Part shown: in pieces, positions 1 to 6,900 of the stretch | How the letters are laid out: each line of letters begins with the position of its first letter | Numbering within the stretch: the stretch's first letter is position 1 | NCBI RefSeq assembly: GCF_000723165.1 | Contig: NZ_HG322949.1 | Coordinates: 2,550,025-2,557,927, forward strand | Reading direction: 5' to 3' | DNA: 7,903 nt | Source: Janthinobacterium agaricidamnosum NBRC 102515 = DSM 9628 | Lineage (GTDB): Bacteria > Pseudomonadota > Gammaproteobacteria > Burkholderiales > Burkholderiaceae_D | Position numbers and translations under genes: made by a program | Notes under the pieces: model-generated | Told to the model about the DNA's origin: nothing | Databases searched by the model: none | The model's input: the letters and a program-made list of their open reading frames with translations, nothing else

Positions 1-2961
1 ACCATCGTGTCGCAGCCGTTTAACCAATCCGTCGTTCCTGGCCAGACGGCCAAGTTCAGCGTTGTCGCCACCGGCGCCGACAGCTTGACTTACCAATGGT
101 ATCTGAACGACCAGCCTATCGCCGGCGCCACCGGCAGCAGCTACACCACGGCGCCTGTGAAACTGGAAGACAACGGCCAGCGGTTCCAGGTCAATGTCGC
201 CAATCCAGCCAACGGCAGTGCGGTCAGAAGCAACGACGCCAATTTGCTGGTGATCGACGGCGTGCCGTCGGACGCCGCCAACCTGGCGCTGAAAGGCACG
301 CCACGCTCCAGCTCGACCGAGAGTGCCGACTACTTTGGTCCGAAATATGTCAATGACGGTATTGGCAAGGTGCGTGCCGACAATGGCAACGAAGGTACCC
401 GTTGGGCCTCGTTTGTGTTCCAGGGCGATGATGCCAAGTCGGACGATCAGTGGGTCGGTATCGATCTTGGTTCGGTGCAGGAAATCAATCAAGTGGTATT
501 GGATTGGCAAACCGCGTATGGCTCGAAATATGTAATCGAGACCTCGCTGGACGACAAGGACTACAAACCGGCGTATACCCAGAATAACGGGCAAGGCGGT
601 GTGGAGAATCTGTTGTTCGCGATTACCAAGGCACAGTATGTGCGCATGCACGGCGTCAAGCGCGCCACGCAATACGGTTACTCGCTGTTTGAACTGCAAG
701 TGTTCAGCCCGGCGTTGACGATCCGTACCGCGCCAGCCGCGCAAACAGTGAAAGTCGGCCAGTCGGCCCACTTCACCGTCGATGCGGTGGGTCCGGGCAC
801 GCTGAGTTACCAATGGCTGAAGAAGGGTGTATTGGTAGCAAGTACCGATGTACCGTTCTACGATACGCCGGCAGTGACCAGCGATGACAACGGCGCCATC
901 TACAGCGTTGTTGTGGAAAGCTCGAACGGCAGCAAGCTCACCAGCGATGGTGCGGTGTTGACCGTGAAAGCAACGCAAGGTATCGGCGCCGATCCACAGA
1001 CCGGCAACGGTAATGGCGGTAATGGCGGCAATGGCGGCAACGGTAATGGCGACGGCAACGTTGCCTTGGGCAGTAACCTGGCACTCGGCAAGACCGCGTT
1101 TTCCAGCCCTGTCGAAAATCCGCAAGGCACTGCCGCCAGCATGGCAATTGATGGTATCGTCAGCGGGAACAGCCGGTGGTCGTCGAAGTTCGAGGACAAG
1201 GCATGGATGGCGATCGATCTGTACACGCCGACCGTGATCTCGCAAGTGACTTTGCAATGGGAAAATGCCTATGGCAGCGAGTATGAAATCCAGGTGTCGA
1301 ACGATAAAGACAAGTGGGATTCGGTCAAGCATGTCAGCGGCGGCAAAGGCGGTATCGAACAGATCACGTTCGCGCCGGTCTCGGCCCGTTATGTACGTCT
1401 GCAAGGCTTTGCCCGCGCCACGCCATACGGCTATTCGCTGTACGAGTTTGAAGTGTACGGTCCGGCTAATCCCGGCGCCGCACCGCAGATCTCGGTCCAG
1501 CCAGCCGCTGTCGCGGTGACCGCGGGCCAGCCTGCTCACTTCGAGGCCAGCGTTGCCGGTAACGGTCCATTTACGTATCAATGGAACCGCAATACCGACC
1601 TGATCCCGGGCGCGACCTCTGCCAGCTACGATATCGCAGCGACGCAGACCAGCGACAACGGTGCGGTATTTACCGTCAGCGTCGCCAATGCCAATGGCAT
1701 CGGTTCGCTGTCTTCCGGCGCCAAGCTGACCGTTAATCCGGTCAACGGCGGCAATGGTGGCAACGGTGGTAACGGCGGCACCAATCCGGACTATCCGGTG
1801 GTCCCTGGTTTCGTCACTGTCGATCTGAAAAACAACACCCATGGTAAATGGACTGATGACCAGATCTACGTTGCCGTGATTGGCCGCGATCCAGCCAACA
1901 AGGACAACTTCGCTTACCTGCAGGCGGATGGTGCGATATTGCCGATGTTGCTGACTGATAACGATGCACCAGGTCATTTGACGAAAAACGGCGAGAACTT
2001 CAGTAATTACTTCTTCACGCTGGCGCAAGCCAAGAACTTGAAGTTGCCGAAGATGGATTCGGGCCGTATCTTTGTTTCGATGGGCTCGCCGTTGTTTATC
2101 AAGATTAATGAGGATATTAATCATCAAACGGGTTTCGCCGGTCCGGATCTGAATAATCGTAACGATCCGAACATCGATATCTATTTTGACTGGTATGAGT
2201 TCACGCTCAACGACAACTTGTACATGAACCCGACCCAGGTTGACCAATTCGGCTTCCCGCTGCTGATGGATGTGTATGGCGACAGCCATAATTTCCATGA
2301 ACAAGTTGGGATTACCGAAACGCGCGACAGCATCATTGCGGCTTACCAGAAAGAAATGCCGAAAGAGTTTCTGGTTGACGCAGTGCAGCCTCGCCGTATC
2401 CTGGCGCCAGGCAAGAGCAGCTTCGATACCGGCCGTGTTAACGCCGCTTATTTCGATGCATATATTAACGACATGTGGAATCTGTATCGCACCAAGCCAC
2501 TGGTCGTAGATATGTACGACAATTCGCGTCGTTTCGTCGGTCAGGTCGCTGCCGATGATAAGGTAGTGTTCCGTGAAATCGACAAGGGCAATGGCGTTCT
2601 TGGCAACATCGTGTATACGGTGCCAGGCAAGCCTAGCACCCAGGACATGCTGGAAGCCAAAGGCGTGTTGGCCAGCCCGCTGGCTGGCGAAACCGACGGT
2701 GCGGTGATTTCCATTGAATTGGCATTGGAAGCACAAATCGCCGCCGCGCTGAACCGCCATATCATGGAAGACAGCTCGTTGTGGGGCGCACCGACCGCCG
2801 CGTGGTATGCGGCGTCGCCAGCCAACTACTATGCGAAGTTCTGGCATGAGCATAGCGTCGGCGCCAAGGCTTACGGTTTTGCCTATGACGACGTATCGAG
2901 CCAAAGCTCGAGTGTCATCGGCCCTAAACCGGAACACCTGGTGTTGGGAATTGGTTGGTAA
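1..2961 (+). CDS. Secreted modular GH64 beta-1,3-glucanase with Ig-like and F5/8 type C domains (5'-partial)
   Basis: The frame is open from the first base, and the window opens inside an Ig-like domain, so the true start and any signal peptide lie upstream; the GTG at 7 is probably internal. Residues are counted from that GTG. Visible order: Ig-like (about 1-84), F5/8 type C/discoidin (92-234), Ig-like (238-321), Gly/Asn linker (333-351), F5/8 type C (357-485), Ig-like (492-576), Gly/Asn linker (580-591), catalytic domain (602-984). The last domain reads as family GH64: MDSGR at 683, GFAGPDLNNRNDPN at 709-722, WYEF with E731, TQVDQFGFP with D746, and YGFAYDDV at 956-963. GH64 enzymes have a thaumatin-like fold and cleave beta-1,3-glucan, typically releasing laminaripentaose; E731 and D746 match the Glu/Asp catalytic pair known in the Streptomyces enzyme. 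The domain length (about 383 residues) is normal. The accessory domains probably bind carbohydrate and space the enzyme. Stop TAA at 2959, followed by a strong terminator. The GH64 call is firm; the exact product is inferred. Confidence 0.9.
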   Translation, partial: TIVSQPFNQSVVPGQTAKFSVVATGADSLTYQWYLNDQPIAGATGSSYTTAPVKLEDNGQRFQVNVANPANGSAVRSNDANLLVIDGVPSDAANLALKGTPRSSSTESADYFGPKYVNDGIGKVRADNGNEGTRWASFVFQGDDAKSDDQWVGIDLGSVQEINQVVLDWQTAYGSKYVIETSLDDKDYKPAYTQNNGQGGVENLLFAITKAQYVRMHGVKRATQYGYSLFELQVFSPALTIRTAPAAQTVKVGQSAHFTVDAVGPGTLSYQWLKKGVLVASTDVPFYDTPAVTSDDNGAIYSVVVESSNGSKLTSDGAVLTVKATQGIGADPQTGNGNGGNGGNGGNGNGDGNVALGSNLALGKTAFSSPVENPQGTAASMAIDGIVSGNSRWSSKFEDKAWMAIDLYTPTVISQVTLQWENAYGSEYEIQVSNDKDKWDSVKHVSGGKGGIEQITFAPVSARYVRLQGFARATPYGYSLYEFEVYGPANPGAAPQISVQPAAVAVTAGQPAHFEASVAGNGPFTYQWNRNTDLIPGATSASYDIAATQTSDNGAVFTVSVANANGIGSLSSGAKLTVNPVNGGNGGNGGNGGTNPDYPVVPGFVTVDLKNNTHGKWTDDQIYVAVIGRDPANKDNFAYLQADGAILPMLLTDNDAPGHLTKNGENFSNYFFTLAQAKNLKLPKMDSGRIFVSMGSPLFIKINEDINHQTGFAGPDLNNRNDPNIDIYFDWYEFTLNDNLYMNPTQVDQFGFPLLMDVYGDSHNFHEQVGITETRDSIIAAYQKEMPKEFLVDAVQPRRILAPGKSSFDTGRVNAAYFDAYINDMWNLYRTKPLVVDMYDNSRRFVGQVAADDKVVFREIDKGNGVLGNIVYTVPGKPSTQDMLEAKGVLASPLAGETDGAVISIELALEAQIAAALNRHIMEDSSLWGAPTAAWYAASPANYYAKFWHEHSVGAKAYGFAYDDVSSQSSSVIGPKPEHLVLGIGW
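1003..1059 (+). repeat. Gly/Asn-rich coding repeat (interdomain linker 1)
   Basis: Codons for Gly and Asn alternate (GN, GGN units, one Asp) over 19 codons, giving a roughly 9-bp period (GGC/GGT GGC/GGT AAT/AAC). It separates the second Ig-like domain from the second F5/8 type C domain and should be a flexible unstructured linker. Such tracts can change length by slippage or recombination. Confidence 0.85.
1744..1779 (+). repeat. Gly/Asn-rich coding repeat (interdomain linker 2)
   Basis: Twelve codons of NGG units (9-bp period) lie between the third Ig-like domain and the GH64 catalytic domain, followed by a short Thr/Pro-containing stretch. It has the same composition as the linker at 1003-1059, so both are probably flexible hinges, the second freeing the catalytic domain from the binding array. 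Confidence 0.85.
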
Positions 2962-2984
2962 GTTGTTGTAAGTAAGAAAATGAC

Positions 2985-3000
2985 AGCTTGATATCAAGCT
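2985..3000. other. Perfect 16-bp palindrome in the 3' UTR
   Basis: AGCTTGATATCAAGCT is identical on both strands. It lies 23 bp after the stop of the GH64 gene and 12 bp before the terminator. In RNA it would form a 6-bp stem with an ATAT loop. It could protect the 3' end or assist termination, or be chance. Confidence 0.5.
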
Positions 3001-3012
3001 TGTTGGAAGTGC

Positions 3013-3049
3013 AAGGGCCGTGGCGTTTCGACGTCACGGCCTTTTTTTT
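3013..3049 (+). terminator. Intrinsic (rho-independent) terminator of the GH64 gene
   Basis: An 11-bp stem, GGCCGTGGCGT (3016-3026) with ACGTCACGGCC (3031-3041), contains one G-T wobble and is closed over a TTCG tetraloop. Eight T follow at 3042-3049, and AAG at 3013-3015 can extend the stem into the T tract. It lies 52 bp after the TAA stop. There is no T tract on the opposite strand, so it acts on plus-strand transcripts only. It separates the two genes transcriptionally. Confidence 0.92.
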
Positions 3050-3134
3050 GCATCGCCTGCTCCGACCATTCGCGAGTGTTTTCAGTATTCCCCGGCAGGC
3101 CCCGACGAACTGCCTGCATCGCATTCGCTGTTAT

Positions 3135-3154
3135 TTATTTTAAATTTAAAATAA
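3135..3154. repeat. 20-bp perfect palindrome made only of A and T
   Basis: TTATTTTAAATTTAAAATAA equals its own reverse complement. It is the most AT-rich point of the intergenic region. Such sites can be strand-opening points or binding sites for AT-preferring nucleoid proteins; no specific factor is recognised. Confidence 0.6.
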
Positions 3155-3447
3155 TTTTCCGGCATTTTTCAGGTGTAACCGGAGCAATGTCTGCCTGGAT
3201 GCCAATTGATTTCTCAAAGATCGCCGTGTTGATGATAGGAAAAAATATAGAGAGTGCCGAACTGGGGAAATAATGAGTTATCGAATATTCGCTATATTTT
3301 TCGATTAATTCCATCATTTAAAATGAAATTATTTGATGGGTAATTCATTGAATTGAATGATTGGAATGGATACATGGCGAGCCAGGAATTTTTTGGCATA
3401 CAAGAATTGTTGCCGCAATATCGTTGCCTGGCGCCGTTTTACGCCTG

Positions 3448-3491
3448 TTAACAATGATGTGGCCTGGGATCAGGTTGTTTTTTATTGTTAA
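3448..3491. other. Nested stem-loop (possible weak terminator or structured site)
   Basis: TTAACAAT (3448-3455) and ATTGTTAA (3484-3491) form a perfect 8-bp outer inverted repeat. Inside is CCTG-GGAT-CAGG (3463-3474), extendable by two G-T pairs, followed on the plus strand by six T (3478-3483). It could be a weak terminator for some plus-strand RNA or a DNA-level structure. No gene directly upstream would need it. Confidence 0.35.
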
Positions 3492-3520
3492 AAAGACGAT
3501 TGGCATTATTTGGAGATAAC

Positions 3521-3532
3521 ATATCGCGATAT
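3521..3532. promoter_or_regulatory. 12-bp palindrome ATATCGCGATAT, operator-like
   Basis: This is a perfect palindrome with a GC core in AT-rich DNA. Its right half also belongs to an imperfect hairpin in which GCGATATTTTC (3526-3536) pairs with GAAAATCGC (3543-3551) with a 2-nt bulge. A dimeric regulator could bind it, but no known consensus is recognised. Confidence 0.3.
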
Positions 3533-3620
3533 TTTCTGGCGCGAAAATCGCTTATGCCGGCATTTAAAGCACAGCGCGGTTCGGCCAATGGGTAACGTTT
3601 TCGGCGCTGTTGCTAGCCAG

Positions 3621-3658
3621 GCAAACGGTGTGGATGTTGCGTCAACAAAATGTTGATT
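3621..3658. repeat. Imperfect direct repeat, copy A (with TCAACA-AAA-TGTTGA inverted repeat)
   Basis: This 38-bp segment matches 3699-3736 at 29 of 38 positions with no gaps. It contains a 6-bp inverted repeat, TCAACA/TGTTGA, at 3642-3656. The shared core is TGTGGATG, then TCAAC-N5-GTTGATT. It lies about 150 bp upstream of the predicted transcription start of the GH2-type gene, so it may be a distal regulator site or a member of a dispersed repeat family. Confidence 0.6.
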
Positions 3659-3698
3659 TTGGATGGTCTCTTCGGTCATGCCTCTTGTTGTTGTCTTG

Positions 3699-3736
3699 GT
3701 AAACACTGTGGATGCTCTATCAACAAACCGTTGATT
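3699..3736. repeat. Imperfect direct repeat, copy B (with TCAAC-N5-GTTGA inverted repeat)
   Basis: This is the second copy of the segment at 3621-3658, offset by exactly 78 bp. The inverted repeat TCAAC/GTTGA lies at 3720-3734, with its centre near -74 relative to the predicted start site, a usual place for an activator. The spacer between the arms differs from copy A while both arms are kept, which suits a dyad-binding site. Confidence 0.6.
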
Positions 3737-3765
3737 CCTTCCTGACATCACCCTTTCAAAATTAG

Positions 3766-3794
3766 TTGCCAGTGGAAACTATCCAGATAATAAT
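3766..3794 (+). promoter_or_regulatory. Candidate sigma70-type promoter for the GH2-type gene
   Basis: TTGCCA (3766-3771, 5 of 6 to the -35 consensus) and AATAAT (3789-3794, 5 of 6 to the -10 consensus) are separated by an ideal 17 bp. The predicted start near 3801 gives a leader of about 170 nt before the ATG at 3974. It is the best match found by eye in the interval. Nearer -10-like sequences, such as TATAGT at 3859, lack a good -35. Confidence 0.4.
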
Positions 3795-3807
3795 GCCCCG
3801 TGGAAAC
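3772..3807. promoter_or_regulatory. Pair of GTGGAAAC boxes flanking the candidate promoter
   Basis: GTGGAAAC occurs at 3772-3779, directly after the -35 element, and again at 3800-3807, at the predicted start site. Their spacing is 28 bp. Two identical octamers at these positions would suit operator half-sites for a repressor. The binding protein is unknown and the pair could be coincidental. Confidence 0.3.
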
Positions 3808-3878
3808 ACTTAGCGCTGCCTTAAGGAGTGCTAGAAATACTTTCCGGAATGATATTTGTATAGTGTTTTTTGCTATGC

Positions 3879-3974
3879 ATGATTGGTAATTGTCATTCCG
3901 TGAAAGTGCTTGGGGCCGTGGCACGAGCCGTTACCGGCGAGTGCTGCGGTTATTTTCTTTTTTTTGGTGACTAA
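3879..3974 (+). CDS. Possible 31-residue leader peptide ORF overlapping the GH2-type gene start
   Basis: ATG at 3879 opens a 31-codon frame beginning MIGNCHSVKVLG and ending FLFFGD. Its TAA stop (3972-3974) shares one base with the downstream ATG (TAATG), the classic layout for translational coupling. The whole hairpin and T tract at 3914-3965 lie inside it, so a ribosome translating it would unfold that structure. Against it: no Shine-Dalgarno is seen before 3879, it is short, and it resembles no family I recognise. It is either a regulatory leader peptide or a chance frame. Confidence 0.22.
   Translation: MIGNCHSVKVLGAVARAVTGECCGYFLFFGD
3914..3965 (+). terminator. Terminator-like hairpin in the leader (candidate attenuator)
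   Basis: The stem runs 3914-3930 against 3935-3951 over a TTAC loop. The inner GCCG/CGGC, a tandem GA/GA mismatch (3925-3926 with 3939-3940), and GCAC/GTGC are followed by an outer part with several G-T pairs. TTTT-C-TTTTTTTT follows at 3953-3965. This is a rho-independent terminator layout, yet it ends one base before the Shine-Dalgarno of the downstream gene. A GTGC at 3906-3909 could pair with GCAC at 3921-3924 instead, a weak competing fold. It is either an attenuator, or the terminator of an upstream gene since lost. Confidence 0.55.
3966..3970 (+). promoter_or_regulatory. Shine-Dalgarno GGTGA of the GH2-type gene
   Basis: GGTGA pairs with the UCACC of the 16S rRNA 3' end and lies 3 nt before the ATG, the correct register for this part of the anti-SD. 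The TGA at 3968-3970 is an in-frame stop, so 3974 is the first possible ATG. The site directly abuts the T tract of the leader hairpin. Confidence 0.6.
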
Positions 3975-6900
3975 TGAAAAAAAATACACCTGCAATACGG
4001 CCGAGTTTTTGGCTGTTTTTTGTATTATGCCTGTTGGCCAGTTTGTACCGGCCACCTAGCGCCAGGGCGGATGATTCGTCCCTGGCGCCACCATCGGAGC
4101 GCCTGAAAATCAATCTGGGCGCTACTCCATGGAAATATACCAACGACGATCGTTTTATCGGCGACTCGAAAGTCACCGATATCACTTACGACGATAGCGG
4201 CTGGACTTCGGTTGGCGTACCCCATTCGGTCAACGAACAGGACATGTTCGTCAATAATACGTCGGGCCTGGCCGGCATGCCTTACGGTACCGTCTGGTAC
4301 CGCAAGCACCTGCCCTTGTCGACCGCCTATGCGGGCCGCAAGATCCTGATCGAATTCGAGGGCGCGCATACCGGCGCCCAGGTGTTCATCAATGGCGTGC
4401 AAGTGCAAGGCACCAGCGCGCTGAATCCGACCTTTACCCATGTCATCGGGTTTGTGCCGTTCGTTGTCGACGTGACCAATATGGTCAAGCTCGGCAGCGA
4501 CAACGTGATGGCGGTCAAGATCACCAAGAACGGTTTCGAGGATCCGCATTTCGCGGGCGACGCGCGGTTCGGCCAGGGCGATTCCGGCCTGTTCCGTCCG
4601 GTGTACATGCATATCACCGACAAGGTGCATATTCCGCAAAACGTCTATGCCATCCTGAAGACCTGGGGCACGCATGTGTCCACCGCCAGCATCGCCGCCG
4701 ACGGCTCGTCGGCGGCGATCCAGGTCGAGACCAATGTGCTGAACGAAGACAGCGTACAGAAGAACGTCACGCTGACGACCCGCATTGTCGACGCCAACGG
4801 CCAGATGGTGGCCCAGGCGCAGGAAGGCCGCGTATTGCAGCCGAACGCAGGTCCGGGCTTGACGACCAACAAGTTCGTTCAAAACCTGACCGTCGCCAAA
4901 CCGACGCTGTGGTTCCCGAACAATAGCAGCCACGGCACGCCGTATATGTACCGCGTGCTGCATATCGTCAGCGTCGATGGCGCGGTGGTCGATACGGTCG
5001 AAAGCCCGCTTGGCATCCGCACCATCACCTGGGATAAAGACTTCCCGATCATCAACGGCTATGCCCATCATCTGTGGGGCGCATCCGGACGCTACGATTA
5101 CCCAGCACTGGGCAGTGCCGTGCCGGAAGAGCAGCAGTGGCGCGACCTGAAGCTGCTGGCCGATGCAGGCGGCAGCTTGTACCGTCCTGGCCATTCGTCG
5201 TCGAGCAAGGAATTCGTCGAGGCAGCCGATGCACTCGGCATCTTCATCGTCCAGCCTAGCGGCGAGGGCGAGGGGGCTTTCGACAAGTGCTACAACGCGG
5301 CCTTGAGCGATACCTGTACCCAGAGCGAGCTCGATAAATTCGCGTTGAAAACGGAAATCCACACCGAGATGATCGTGCGCGACCGTAATAATCCTTCGAT
5401 CCTGTCGTGGGAGTCGAATAACGGTCCGATGGATACCAATTACGCGCAAGTGTTGAAAGCAGTAAACAACACCTGGGATCCGCTCAATACCCGCGTGGCA
5501 ACCGACCGTACCCCGAACGACAAGAACGGCACCATCCTCGGTTGTACCCTGAACGGCTGCGAACTGGGCGTCAAGCACGACTTCCCGAATTCGCCTGCCT
5601 GGGGCGCCGAGTATTGGGGCAAGGGCGACTACCGTTACAAATACGATCACGAGATCGAGCTGGCCGCCGAGTTCCTGAACAACTGGCGCCGCGGCGTGGC
5701 AGCGAAAACGTTCGGCATGGTGCAGTGGTACCTGGCTGAAACGCCTGGTGAAAACAATGCCTTCCTGTCCAGCACCACGCCGGCTCCGGTAGCTACCGCG
5801 GACAATCCCAACCCGCCGGATTTGCGCAAACTTGAAGTGCGTTCGCTCGGTTCATCGATGATGGACGGCAACCGCTTCCCGAAACTGATGTATTACGCCT
5901 ACCAGGCAGCCTGGGTCGATTACAAGACGCGTCCGGTAGTCAACCTGGCGCATCACTGGAACCGTTCCGGTACCGTGCGCGTCAATGCGTTCAGTAACTG
6001 CCCGGCGGTGCGTTTGCTGGTCAATGACACGCAACGGGGCACCGACCAGGTACCGAATGCGCTGGACATGGAAAATACCGACCTGACTCAAGACACCACC
6101 GGCTTGCCGCATCAGGTGCATTGGGATGGTATCCAGTGGGAAACCGGCACTGTCACCGCGCAGTGTCTCGACGAAATCGGCAATGTGGTAAAAGTGAACG
6201 GCCAGAACGTGCAAGATCAGCGCGCAACCGCTGACAAGCCCGACCACATCGTGCTGATCACCGAACCTGGCTTGAAAAAGCCGGACGGCACGACCTTCCA
6301 GATCACCGCCAACGGCAGCGATGCCGCGTTCATCACCGCCAAAGTGGTCGACGCGCATAACAGGCTGGTGCCGGAAGACAGCACCAACATCACCTTCACC
6401 GTCAGCGACAACGGTAATTACCGTGGTGGCTGGAACAATGCTGTGTCGCAAGACAAGCCAATCGGTTACCACTCGCCTGGCGACCATGAGCTGGCAGCCG
6501 AAGGCGGCCTGGCCCGTATCGCGGTGCGCAGCAAATTTGAACCGGGCACCGTGACCATCAGCGCAGCGTCTTCCGACGGCACGCTGCACAGCAACGTTGC
6601 CAGCTTTGACGTAGTGGCAGTGCCGCAGCCTGGCGACGCCAGCCAGTTGCCGCCTGCATTCGTGGTGCAACCGCAATCGCTGACCGTCAGTGTCGGCCAG
6701 ACTGCGCATTTCGACGCCGTCGTGTCGGGTGCCGCACCGCTGGAGTTCACCTGGTACCGCAATGGCGTCGAAATCGCCGGCGCCAAGGCTAGCAGCTACG
6801 ACACCGCGTTGGCGATCAGCGACGACAATAACGCTGTGTACAAAGTGAAGGTGAAAAACAGCTTTGGCGAATTCATCAGCAACGACGCCGTCGAGACGGT

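Larger units (their letters stand above)
3050..3765. other. AT-rich noncoding interval rich in inverted and direct repeats
   Basis: No convincing gene is seen on either strand. Base composition is clearly more AT-rich than the flanking genes, especially 3121-3400. Besides the elements listed separately, visible dyads include GCAGGC/GCCTGC (3095-3100/3112-3117), CGAATATTCG (3282-3291), CCATCA/TGATGG (3311-3316/3334-3339), TCATT/AATGA (3345-3349/3356-3360) and GCCAGG/CCTGGC (3381-3386/3427-3432). A 28-codon frame at 3187-3273, preceded by GGAG only 2 nt before its ATG, could be a remnant or chance. The interval probably serves as the upstream control region of the GH2-type gene, but no protein-binding site could be named. 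Confidence 0.6.

Noticed and set aside
2985..3001. AGCTTGATATCAAGCTT resembles a HindIII-EcoRV cloning-vector polylinker
   Set aside because: The match stops at these two adjacent sites and the flanks continue as natural sequence into the terminator. There is no sign of vector.
3076..3273. 65-codon plus-strand frame, with an internal start at 3187 preceded by GGAG
   Set aside because: The RBS-like GGAG is only 2 nt from the ATG, the composition is that of AT-rich spacer, and no family is recognised. A degraded gene remnant is possible but unsupported.
3135..3317. 60-codon minus-strand frame in the AT-rich spacer
   Set aside because: No ribosome-binding site or motif is seen, and it overlaps the AT palindrome. 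It is probably a chance frame.
3506..3751. 81-codon minus-strand frame with a 26-residue repeat (NQxFVDxxST)
   Set aside because: The repeat is the 78-bp DNA repeat read in frame. Between copies, the nine differences fall four at first, three at second and two at third codon positions, so there is no sign of protein-level selection.
3621..3807. Possible CRISPR array from regularly spaced repeats
   Set aside because: There are only two divergent 38-bp copies and two 8-bp boxes, without constant spacers or cas genes.
3974..4072. Possible lipoprotein signal at Cys19 of the GH2-type protein
   Set aside because: Cys19 is preceded by Leu rather than a small residue and lies inside the hydrophobic core. 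A standard Sec signal with cleavage after ARA32 fits better.
4025..5650. 541-codon open frame on the minus strand
   Set aside because: It lies entirely opposite the well-supported GH2-type gene, its translation shows no recognisable domain, and it extends past the true gene start. It is a by-product of codon bias on the coding strand.
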